Shown piece by piece: positions 7,139 through 14,690 of a stretch of 18,312 bases of DNA. The notes under the pieces were generated by a model. It saw nothing but the letters and a program-made list of their open reading frames with translations. It did no database searches and was not told where the DNA came from. Position 1 is the stretch's first letter. The number at the start of each line of letters is the position of its first letter. The stretch comes from Rickettsiales bacterium (GTDB lineage Bacteria > Pseudomonadota > Alphaproteobacteria > Rickettsiales > UBA1997), in assembly GCA_947496905.1 (NCBI GenBank), contig CANMEW010000015.1:1-18312 (forward strand), read 5' to 3'. The position numbers and the translations under genes were made by a program.

Positions 7139-8164
7139 TTTACTAAAACCGTAATGATTTAAAAATCTGACATCATTTTCGAACAACATGCGTAAATCAG
7201 TGATGCCATATTTTAGCATAACAAGGCGCTCCACTCCTACACCAAAGGCGAAACCTTGAAATTTTTCTGAATCAATTCCGCAATTCTTTAGCACATTGGG
7301 ATGAATCATTCCGCAGCCTAAAATTTCCATGAATTTGTCGCCCTTGCCAATTTTAATGCGCCCCTGTTCGTTCGAGTAATTGATGTCCACTTCCGCCGAT
7401 GGCTCAGTAAATGGAAAGAAACTCGGACGAAAACGTAGCTCCAAATTTTTTACTTCAAAAAACTTTTCTAAAAAATTTTCTAACACCCATTTCAAGTGCC
7501 CCATGGTAACGTTTTCATCAACGATAAAGCCTTCAAATTGATGAAACATCGGCGTGTGAGTGTGGTCGGAATCACGACGGAAAACTCGACCCAAAGCAGC
7601 CACGCGTAATGGCGGTTTTGAGCTGAGCATCTTTCTAATTTGCGTGTTAGAAGTATGAGTGCGCAAGAGAAGATCGGAATTTTTTAAGTAAAAAGTATCC
7701 TGCATTTGACGAGCAGGATGCTCTGTCGGCATGTTCAGCGCAGTAAAATTGTGGAAGTCATCTTCAATTTCAGGACCTTGCGCAAATTCAAATCCGAGCT
7801 CAGAAAAAATTTCTTCGATCTCTTTCATCGCCATGCTAATCGGATGGATTAATCCGCGATTCTCCTTTCTAACTGGCTCACTCAAATCAATTTTTTCGCC
7901 CGACAATTTTTCATTTAATTCCGCGATTTCAAAAACATCTTTTGTAGCATCGATTTTTTTTGTGACCTCATCGCGCAGTAAGTTAACAGCGGCACCAAAA
8001 GATTTTTTTTCTTCGTTTGGCAAATCTTTTAATTGCAAAAAAAGCTCGGTGATTAGCCCTTTTTTTCCTAAAAAATTAATGCGGATTTCTTCCAACAAAT
8101 TCTTGTTCTGGGCCTGAAAAAGCTGCGCGTTAAAGTCGGAAAGAATTTTTTCTAAGTTTGTCAT
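7133..8164 (-). CDS. pheS: Phenylalanine--tRNA ligase alpha subunit
   Basis: PheS is the catalytic subunit of the alpha2beta2 enzyme that charges tRNA-Phe. The 343 aa match the usual bacterial length. An N-terminal coiled-coil arm (about 1-90) contacts tRNA. The class II core follows: GPEIEDDFHNFTALN (130-144), RTHTSNTQ (168-175), motif 2 GRVFRRDSDHTHTPMFHQFE (192-211), RPSFFPFTEPSAE, and motif 3 GFAFGVGVERLVMLKYGI near the end. The ATG lies 31 nt after the acyl-CoA synthetase stop. The partner gene pheT, normally directly downstream, is absent; the palindromic element follows instead and supplies the final Ile codon and TAA stop. The sequence after the usual FLNHYGF end is only SKI. The identity is secure. 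Confidence 0.97.
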   Translation of the reverse strand: MTNLEKILSDFNAQLFQAQNKNLLEEIRINFLGKKGLITELFLQLKDLPNEEKKSFGAAVNLLRDEVTKKIDATKDVFEIAELNEKLSGEKIDLSEPVRKENRGLIHPISMAMKEIEEIFSELGFEFAQGPEIEDDFHNFTALNMPTEHPARQMQDTFYLKNSDLLLRTHTSNTQIRKMLSSKPPLRVAALGRVFRRDSDHTHTPMFHQFEGFIVDENVTMGHLKWVLENFLEKFFEVKNLELRFRPSFFPFTEPSAEVDINYSNEQGRIKIGKGDKFMEILGCGMIHPNVLKNCGIDSEKFQGFAFGVGVERLVMLKYGITDLRMLFENDVRFLNHYGFSKI

Positions 8165-8195
8165 TATTACGTGATTGAAGGTTCCTTAAATTTGA

Positions 8196-9938
8196 TTAAA
8201 CGTAAAACTCTTCGATTTCCTTTTTGTATTTCTCTTCGAGTGCATTTCTCTTCAATTTCATTGAAGGGGTAATATCGCCAGACTCGATGGATATTGCTTC
8301 TGTAGTAATATAAAATTTTTGGATCTTTTCCCAATTGTCCAAAGTTTGGTTAATTTCTTCGACCTTTTTCTGCACAAAATTTTGTAAAATTTCTGCCTGT
8401 AAAAATTCTTCGTCGCTACCGAGAAAACCAAATTTTTCTTTGAATTTTTTTAGAATTTCAAATTCAGGAAAGAGTAAAGCTGAGGTAAATTTTCTTCCTT
8501 CTGCAACCACAACCGCCCCAAGTAAAAATCCCAATTCTTGTACCAGTCTTTGTTCCAGCGGCACTGGACGAACATATTTTCCATTAGCATTTTTGAAGAG
8601 CTCTTTTTTCCGTCCAATAATTTTCACAAAACCATCTTCATCGATCTGCGCTAGATCTCCGGTTTTTAGCCAAGCATCAACAATTACCTCCGCAGTTTTT
8701 TCTTTCTTGCCGTGGTAACCGCGCATAATGTTTGCGCCACGCGCGAGCAATTCTTTGTCATCAGCGATTTTTAATTCGACCCCTGGAAACGCTTTGCCGA
8801 CGGTAGCAAATTTGTAAGTAGCGGGACAATTGACTGACAAAACCGGTGAACTTTCGGTTAGGCCATAACCGCAAAATAAACTGATGCCAATATTTTTGTA
8901 AAAGTGCTCTAGGTCTGATGATAGAGATCCTCCACCACAAATGATCATACGCATTTTTCCGCCAAAAATAGCGCGAAATTTTTTGTAGACCAAGTGATCA
9001 AAAATTTTGTCGGAAAGATTATTTGGAACTTCAGAATTTTTATTTAGAGCACGAGCAAAGGCTTTTTGTGCTAAAAATTTTTTAAAAAAATTACCAGAAT
9101 TCGTTGCGTCTTTGATGCGCAGAAAAACTTTTTCTAGCACTCTGGGGACTGTCGTCATCAGGTTTGGATGAATCTCTTGCAAGCGATTGCCAACATTTTT
9201 GATATCGTCAGCAAAGTGAATCGAAACACCTTGCGTGATGTAAAACATCATCACCATGCGCTCAAAAATATGGGCTAGAGGTAAGAAAGACAAAACCACA
9301 TCTTGTGGCAAAAGAGGAAAAAGTTCTGCAGTAGATTTAATCTGCGAGACCAGATTTTGATGTGTGAGCTCAACACCCTTGGGCTTTCCAGTGCTTCCAG
9401 AAGTGTAGATGATTGTGGCGAGATCTTGAGGGTGAGAAGTTTTTAACAGCGATTGCAGATCATATTTTTTTTCTTCAGCAGCTTTTTTTCCAAGAGCGAT
9501 TAGGTCATCAAACTCAATAAGTCCGGCATCTCGCAGGCCACGAGTAATTATTTTTAGATTCAGATTTTCATCTTTTACCGCTGCAAAAAATTCTGGATTG
9601 TCGGTAAAAACATATTGCGCTCCAGAATCAGAAATTTCGTAGAGCAGATTTTCTTTTGAGATATTGTGAAAAATTGGAACCGTAACTGCACCAGCTATAA
9701 TCGCGCCTAGATCGACTATTAACCAAATTTGCATTTGGTAAGAAAAATTGACTAAAGTTTGATTTTTTTTTAAACCAATCTCCTTCAGTCCGCAGGCAAA
9801 GTGAAAAATTTTTTCCAAAAAATCTTGATTGGAATAAGATTTTAACTGCCCGTTTTCTCTAAAACTAAATGCGTGGGGATTGCTGAAGCTGCTGGCTTGG
9901 AAGGATGGTAGCTCACAAATGGTGGAGAAATTTTTCAT
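8196..9938 (-). CDS. Long-chain fatty acid--CoA ligase (AMP-forming)
   Basis: This ANL-superfamily enzyme activates a fatty acid with ATP to an acyl-adenylate and then an acyl-CoA thioester. It has 580 aa. The P-loop motif is TIIYTSGSTGKPKG (175-188), the A5 motif YGLTESSP (358-365), and the hinge region TGDLAQIDEDGFVKIIGRKK (426-445) is followed by NGKYVRPVPLEQ. The ending, ITPSMKLKRNALEEKY, is typical of the FadD / long-chain ACSL-like group. It is probably cytosolic or membrane-associated. Exact chain length is not readable from sequence. It may channel host or membrane fatty acids into phospholipid, or feed beta-oxidation. It begins 26 nt after the second PEGA lipoprotein gene and ends 31 nt before pheS, probably as part of the same transcript. 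Confidence 0.93.
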   Translation of the reverse strand: MKNFSTICELPSFQASSFSNPHAFSFRENGQLKSYSNQDFLEKIFHFACGLKEIGLKKNQTLVNFSYQMQIWLIVDLGAIIAGAVTVPIFHNISKENLLYEISDSGAQYVFTDNPEFFAAVKDENLNLKIITRGLRDAGLIEFDDLIALGKKAAEEKKYDLQSLLKTSHPQDLATIIYTSGSTGKPKGVELTHQNLVSQIKSTAELFPLLPQDVVLSFLPLAHIFERMVMMFYITQGVSIHFADDIKNVGNRLQEIHPNLMTTVPRVLEKVFLRIKDATNSGNFFKKFLAQKAFARALNKNSEVPNNLSDKIFDHLVYKKFRAIFGGKMRMIICGGGSLSSDLEHFYKNIGISLFCGYGLTESSPVLSVNCPATYKFATVGKAFPGVELKIADDKELLARGANIMRGYHGKKEKTAEVIVDAWLKTGDLAQIDEDGFVKIIGRKKELFKNANGKYVRPVPLEQRLVQELGFLLGAVVVAEGRKFTSALLFPEFEILKKFKEKFGFLGSDEEFLQAEILQNFVQKKVEEINQTLDNWEKIQKFYITTEAISIESGDITPSMKLKRNALEEKYKKEIEEFYV

Positions 9939-9964
9939 TTGTGAGCTGTCTTTGCGCGACTTGA

Positions 9965-10513
9965 TTATCGGCGATATTGCTGTTGTGGGACTTGGTATTG
10001 CGCGGCTGAGGGATTATTAATCATGTCTTGATTGTAGTAGTAGTCGATCATGTTGGCGGGATTTCCACCAAGTCCAATAATTGAATTTCCACCAACATTG
10101 CCAGCATTCGCGCCGAGGTAGGGAATGGTTACGAAATGTTGTTTTTGTTTGAAGTCACCGCATTTGGCTGCGTTATAAGCGTTGAAGGAGAAGATGATGG
10201 TCATCATGTCTAAGAAGCATCTTGTGCCATCCGCTGTTCTAGCGCCATTCACGTCTTCCCTCATCGTTCCCCACCAAATTGGAGTTTTAAAATTCGTTGA
10301 GCCGTAACCCTCTTTTGTCAAGGTGACCGTGTATTCTTTAGGCTCGATTTTAAAGGTTGCTGGGGTTCTTCCGTAACTTCTGCCTTCAATGAAAATGTCA
10401 GCTCCCGGAGGGTTGCTGCCAATTGAAATGTCAACCACTCTGTCATTAAAAAATGCACAAGAAGCTGTGGTTCCAAGTAATGCGATGAGAGTAAATTGGC
10501 GAAGTAGTTTCAT
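9965..10513 (-). CDS. PEGA-domain predicted lipoprotein, paralogue of the 3612-4331 product
   Basis: The 182-aa protein has the signal segment MKLLRQFTLIALLGTTASC, with Cys19 as likely lipidation site (lipobox imperfect, Thr at -3). The PEGA domain spans about 26-78, with SNPPGADIFIEGRSYGRT, PATFKI and YTVTLTKEGY. After a WWG turn comes the Cys-flanked hydrophobic segment: RC-x2-D at Cys99, then MMTIIFSFNAYNAA, then KC-x-DF-x-QK at Cys118. The tail is Gly/Asn-rich, then Tyr/Gln-rich, ending QVPQQQYRR. The order and signature match the other PEGA protein, but the tails are unrelated. It lies 35 nt after the acyltransferase gene and 26 nt before the acyl-CoA ligase gene. The envelope location is likely; the specific function is unknown. 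Confidence 0.82.
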   Translation of the reverse strand: MKLLRQFTLIALLGTTASCAFFNDRVVDISIGSNPPGADIFIEGRSYGRTPATFKIEPKEYTVTLTKEGYGSTNFKTPIWWGTMREDVNGARTADGTRCFLDMMTIIFSFNAYNAAKCGDFKQKQHFVTIPYLGANAGNVGGNSIIGLGGNPANMIDYYYNQDMINNPSAAQYQVPQQQYRR

Positions 10514-10548
10514 ATTTTGGAGATTTGTTGAATGGGTTAATTCGGTTA

Positions 10549-11457
10549 CTATTTCTTCCAGCGATCATGAACCCAGAACCACTGCGAAGGAAATTCTCTG
10601 ATCCACTCTTCAAGCTTAAGATTGATGCTGCGAGTCGCGGTTAGAACATCAGAATTAATGTTGCCACTCTTTGTGATTACAAGCGGTTTCTCCGCCTCCA
10701 CACGAAATTTAAAATTTTTGCCAAGCCTAATTGCACGCGCTGGAATTAGCGCCACGTCATATTTTAAAGCGATGCGAGCAATTGAAGTTGTGGTGATGGC
10801 GTCATCGTGAAAAAATTTTACTGGCTCGCCTTCGCTAATTTTTTGATCAGCAAGAATAATTACGAACCCGCCTTTTTTGATCACTTCAATAATTTTGCGA
10901 CTACCGCTAGCGCTTTTGCCAATTAGCTCCACACCACGAAGTAGGGACGTCATTCTTTCAACGTAGGGATTGTTGAGTGGGCGGTAAACAGTGCCTACAT
11001 TCAGACCATATTTTAGAAAAACTTTTGGCCCGACTTCCCAATTTCCCAGATGTGCTCCAAAAATTATTCCGCCCTTACCGCTAAGTTTGAAATTTTCTAA
11101 ATTTAGACGCGTCTCATCGGACATTTCGATGAAGTGATCGATCTCACCAACTGGACATTGAGTAATGTGCGGGAATTCGCCAACGATGCGACCCAGATTG
11201 TCCCACATGTCATCCAAAATATTTTCCTGATTGGTTAATTCTGGAAGCGCTTTGCTGATATTTTTGCGCGCCAATTCGTGAACAGAAATTTTTTTACCAA
11301 TAAATTTTGCAATTGTCGCAGCCACGTCAGAAGCGGTTTGTGGCTTCATTTTGAGAAAAATCCACAGACCAAATTTGACCACTAGGGCTTCGAGTAAGTA
11401 GCGCGCGATTTTTAATTTTGATTGAAAAATTTGGATGAGAGCTGCTCGTGAGATCAT
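10549..11457 (-). CDS. Lipid A biosynthesis (lauroyl/myristoyl) acyltransferase, LpxL/LpxM family
   Basis: This family transfers a secondary acyl chain to lipid A precursors at the cytoplasmic face of the inner membrane. The 302-aa length fits. An N-terminal hydrophobic helix (about 18-36) would anchor the protein. The catalytic HX4E motif is GAHLGNWE (His136, Glu141). YRPLNNPY and the GG-x-VIILADQK stretch follow in the usual order, and the end QWFWVHDRWK is typical of the family. Its ATG overlaps the cytochrome b561 stop by one base (TGATG), so the two are translationally coupled. The presence of the gene implies an LPS-bearing outer membrane. I cannot decide between LpxL and LpxM, so no symbol is given. 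Confidence 0.93.
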   Translation of the reverse strand: MISRAALIQIFQSKLKIARYLLEALVVKFGLWIFLKMKPQTASDVAATIAKFIGKKISVHELARKNISKALPELTNQENILDDMWDNLGRIVGEFPHITQCPVGEIDHFIEMSDETRLNLENFKLSGKGGIIFGAHLGNWEVGPKVFLKYGLNVGTVYRPLNNPYVERMTSLLRGVELIGKSASGSRKIIEVIKKGGFVIILADQKISEGEPVKFFHDDAITTTSIARIALKYDVALIPARAIRLGKNFKFRVEAEKPLVITKSGNINSDVLTATRSINLKLEEWIREFPSQWFWVHDRWKK

Positions 11458-11984
11458 CAGAGCATCCTCTGCAAAACGTCATTTTCTGGTCTGTCGAAAA
11501 AGCGATGCTTGATTACAGCGAGGATGTGAATGATTACAACAGCAAGTAGAGAGTAGGACAAAACCTCGTGCGCCTCAGCAAAAATTTTACCATGGTCAAA
11601 GTTTTTTTCGACTAAGGCTGGAAGCTCAATTCCAAAAAAATGCACCGGGAAACCAAAGGAGACTGAGGTTAAATAGCCAGAGATTGGGGTGAGAAGCATT
11701 AGGATGTAGAGCGCAAAATGACCAAGATGTGCTAAATTTTTTTCTAGTGGAGATATTGATGAGGGAAGAGCTGGGGGAGTTTTGAAGAGGCGGTTAATGA
11801 TTCTGATCAAAACTAAAATCAGAACCATTACTCCGAATGATTTGTGAAGATTGTAGACTTCGGAACGATTAACTGATTCCTTACTTAAGAATTCTGTCAT
11901 GTAGCTGCCGAGTGCGAGCATGAAGATGATCAGCGCTGCCATCAGCCAGTGAAGCATTCTGGAAGTGAGGGGATATTTGGTCAT
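11457..11984 (-). CDS. Cytochrome b561 family protein (CybB-like)
   Basis: This four-helix inner-membrane b-type cytochrome probably exchanges electrons with the quinone pool. The 175-aa protein starts MTKYPLTSRMLHWLMA. The first haem-ligand candidate is in RMLHW and the second in YNLHKSFG. Later candidates are in EAHEVLSYS and VVIIHILAVIKH. Four hydrophobic segments are evident. The frame extends 3 codons upstream to a TTG at 11993, which would overlap the infB stop by 4 nt. I prefer the ATG at 11984, 5 nt after that stop. It is sandwiched between infB and the acyltransferase gene in one operon, an unusual position for this family. Confidence 0.92.
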   Translation of the reverse strand: MTKYPLTSRMLHWLMAALIIFMLALGSYMTEFLSKESVNRSEVYNLHKSFGVMVLILVLIRIINRLFKTPPALPSSISPLEKNLAHLGHFALYILMLLTPISGYLTSVSFGFPVHFFGIELPALVEKNFDHGKIFAEAHEVLSYSLLAVVIIHILAVIKHRFFDRPENDVLQRML

Positions 11985-11989
11985 CGATG

Positions 11990-14521
11990 TCAAAAAGACC
12001 TTTGCTTCTCAATAATTTCGTAACACTCAACCATGTCTTTCTCTCTGATGTCTTCGTAATTCTCGAATGAAACTCCGCATTCAAATCCGCCTTTCACTTC
12101 TTTCACATCATCTTTGAAGCGTTTCAGAGTTTTTAAAATTCCGTCATGGATCACAACATTGTCGCGCAGCAATCTGACCTTGGCGTTACGCTTAATGACC
12201 CCGTCAATAACGAACGAGCCGGCAATTTTTCCAGAACCAGTAACTTTGAAAACCTGCCTGATTTCAGCCTGTCCGAGATATTCTTCATTCTGACTTGGAG
12301 CAAGCATTCCAGAAAGAAGTAATTTTAGGTCATCGACCAAATTGTAGATGATGGAATAGTAGCGAATATCAACACCTTTTTGACGAGCCATTTCCTTGGC
12401 GGCAGCATTAGTGCGAACGTTAAATCCAACGATGATGGCTTCTGATGCAGCAGCGAGACTAACGTCGCTCTCAGAAATTCCGCCGGTTGCAACATGCACA
12501 ACTTTAACCGCCACTTCTTCATTATTGAGCTTAGCAACACTGCCATTAATTGCCTCAGCAGAACCATGCATGTCGGCTTTGATGATGATGTTGAGATATT
12601 TTAGTTTTCCTTTACCCGATTCTTTGAACACATCAGCAAAAGACTTAGCTGAATTTTTTACGGCTTTCTTTTCTTTTTCTTGACGAGAGCGGTAGGAAAT
12701 AATTTCACGAGCATGTCTTTCTTCATCAACTTCAACGAATTTGTCTCCAGCATTTGGCGCACTGTCTAGGCCGAGAACTTCGACTGGTACGGATGGGGTA
12801 GCAGATTTAACATTTTTTCCTGCATCGTCAGACATTTTTTTAATACGGCCGTAAGAAGTTCCAACAACGATGAGATCAGAAACATTGAGAGTGCCTTTTT
12901 GCACAAGCAGCGTTGCAACCACGCCTTTCGCTGGATCAACCCTAGATTCAAGAACAACGCCACTTGATTTGCCGCTGTAAGGACTTTTGAGATCAAGAAC
13001 TTCGGCTTGTAATAAAATTACCTCTTCAAGCTTGTCGAGATTGAGCTTTTGCTTTGCTGAAACCGACACAAACATTGTGTCTCCACCTAAATCTTCAGCA
13101 AACATTCCGTGCGAAAGAAGTTCGTTTTTTACTCTTTGTGGATCGCAACCCGGCTTATCGATTTTATTGACTGCAACAATGATTGGAACATTTGCGGCCT
13201 TGGCGTGATTGATCGCTTCGATTGTTTGCTCTTTGACTCCATCGTCAGCAGCAACAACTAACACTACGATATCAGTAACATTCGCACCGCGTGAACGCAT
13301 TTCAGTGAAAGCTTCATGACCTGGAGTGTCTAAGAATGTGATGAACCTACCATCCTTAAGCATCACCCTAGAAGCGCCAATATGCTGAGTGATTCCGCCA
13401 TGCTCTCCAGAGACAATGTCTGTTGCACGCAGAGCATCTAGTAGGGATGTTTTTCCGTGATCAACGTGACCCATGATTGTTACTACTGGTGCGCGCGGCA
13501 GAAATTCCGAGGTTTCGTTACTTTCCTCTAAAACATTTTCGACATCAGAGTGAGAAACGCGTTTGGCTTTGTGACCAAATTCAGAAACGATGATCTCTGC
13601 AGTGTCGGTATCGATCGCTTGATTGCTTGTTACAACCATGCCCATCGAGAAAAGTTTTTTTACGACATCTCCAGTTTTTTCAGACATCCGATCCGCCAAT
13701 TCAGAAACAGTGATGAGCTCAGGCAAATCAACTTCGCGAATGATTTTCTTATATTCTTTTTGCGACTCTTCTTGATATCTGGATTTTGGTTTTTTTCTTC
13801 TCCGTCCAAAACTGTCCAATGCATCTGGATCGCTATCGATGATGTAGGTTAATTTCCTAGTGTTGATGCGCTCTTCTTTGAAACTTGGTTTAGATTTTCT
13901 GATCTCCTCCTCTTCCGCAAAGCTTTTAGCAGAGGATGTGTGCGGCTTTTTTACTTTTCTTTTTTCTTGCTCAATCTGCGCTTTTTTTAAACTCTCTTGC
14001 TCTTGTTTTTTTCTTTCCTCAACAAGCTTCTCTCTTTCTTCTTTTTGGCGGTTAGTAATCTCGATACTTTGTCGAATTTTACCTCTGACATCAAAGCCAT
14101 CTATTTTGTAATCCTTAGGCTGCTGTATTCTTTCTGAAATATTTTCTACTACCAGCAAAGTCTCTTCTTGCGATGAATCTGCGGACTCCACCACTTCATT
14201 TTGTTGCTGCAACTCAGCTTCACGCTCACGTTTTTCTTTGGTGATTTTACTTAAGATTTCATGAGTTTTTACGTCATTATTCTTGGTGATTCTAGACCGA
14301 GAGACTGCTTCAACCCTCGAGCTAAATTCACTTTTATTTAGGTCGACATCAGTGGAAATATTTTCTTTTTTGCGACCCTTAATCGTAACTTGAACCGACG
14401 AATTGCTGATTTTTTTACTCTCAACATTTTTAACTGAAAGGTTCTGAGGGCTAGCAGCTGTAGGAAGTTTTAACGTTAGTTTCGAGCGAACTACTGTCGG
14501 ATTATCGTTGCCTGTCGTCAT
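11990..14521 (-). CDS. infB: Translation initiation factor IF-2
   Basis: IF-2 is the GTPase that brings fMet-tRNA to the 30S subunit and promotes subunit joining. The 843-aa protein has a long charged, probably disordered, N-terminal part (1-255) with a Glu/Lys/Gln-rich coiled coil at about 155-190. An IF2_N-type domain follows at about 265-320 (DLPELITVSELADRM). The G domain has G1 GHVDHGKT (351-358), G3 DTPGH and G4 NKID. Domains II-IV complete the protein. The ATG at 14521 is 166 nt after nusA, behind a terminator and a hairpin-rich leader. The usual ylxR upstream and rbfA/truB downstream are missing; cytochrome b561 follows instead. Confidence 0.98.
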   Translation of the reverse strand: MTTGNDNPTVVRSKLTLKLPTAASPQNLSVKNVESKKISNSSVQVTIKGRKKENISTDVDLNKSEFSSRVEAVSRSRITKNNDVKTHEILSKITKEKREREAELQQQNEVVESADSSQEETLLVVENISERIQQPKDYKIDGFDVRGKIRQSIEITNRQKEEREKLVEERKKQEQESLKKAQIEQEKRKVKKPHTSSAKSFAEEEEIRKSKPSFKEERINTRKLTYIIDSDPDALDSFGRRRKKPKSRYQEESQKEYKKIIREVDLPELITVSELADRMSEKTGDVVKKLFSMGMVVTSNQAIDTDTAEIIVSEFGHKAKRVSHSDVENVLEESNETSEFLPRAPVVTIMGHVDHGKTSLLDALRATDIVSGEHGGITQHIGASRVMLKDGRFITFLDTPGHEAFTEMRSRGANVTDIVVLVVAADDGVKEQTIEAINHAKAANVPIIVAVNKIDKPGCDPQRVKNELLSHGMFAEDLGGDTMFVSVSAKQKLNLDKLEEVILLQAEVLDLKSPYSGKSSGVVLESRVDPAKGVVATLLVQKGTLNVSDLIVVGTSYGRIKKMSDDAGKNVKSATPSVPVEVLGLDSAPNAGDKFVEVDEERHAREIISYRSRQEKEKKAVKNSAKSFADVFKESGKGKLKYLNIIIKADMHGSAEAINGSVAKLNNEEVAVKVVHVATGGISESDVSLAAASEAIIVGFNVRTNAAAKEMARQKGVDIRYYSIIYNLVDDLKLLLSGMLAPSQNEEYLGQAEIRQVFKVTGSGKIAGSFVIDGVIKRNAKVRLLRDNVVIHDGILKTLKRFKDDVKEVKGGFECGVSFENYEDIREKDMVECYEIIEKQRSF

Positions 14522-14560
14522 GAATGTAATTGATACCGAATCGATTGAGGGATCCTCTGC

Positions 14561-14644
14561 AATATACCAGAGCTATCTTGAAACTTGAACTTCTCAGCTC
14601 TGGCATTGAGGTTCCCCACAGCGTGGGGCGCCGCTCGTGCGGCG
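14561..14644 (-). promoter_or_regulatory. Hairpin-rich infB leader
   Basis: Between the nusA terminator and infB lie three further hairpins: CGCCGC-TCGT-GCGGCG (629-644 of 14xxx), CCCCAC-AGC-GTGGGG (14614-14628), and an 8-bp stem CCAGAGCT/AGCTCTGG (14567-14574 with 14596-14603). The outer arm of the last one overlaps a 12-bp sequence, AATATACCAGAG (14561-14572), repeated exactly at 14656-14667 inside the terminator. The same upstream strand can therefore pair with either copy. An attenuator-like role or an inserted palindromic element are both possible. The hairpins are seen directly; the function is inferred. Confidence 0.55.
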
Positions 14645-14690
14645 TAAAAATAAAAAATATACCAGAGTCCAAAGGGCTTTGGTATATTTA
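14645..14690 (-). terminator. Rho-independent terminator overlapping the nusA stop
   Basis: On the minus strand AAATATACCA (14689-14680) pairs with TGGTATATTT (14664-14655), extended past one mismatch by AG/CT, and is followed by TTTTATTTTTA. The nusA TAA stop lies at the base of the left arm. The position between nusA and infB implies partial termination, or a separate promoter for infB. Confidence 0.8.

Noticed and set aside
11985..11993. TTG start for cytochrome b561 overlapping the infB stop
   Set aside because: It adds only three residues, and an ATG lies three codons downstream; possible but less likely.
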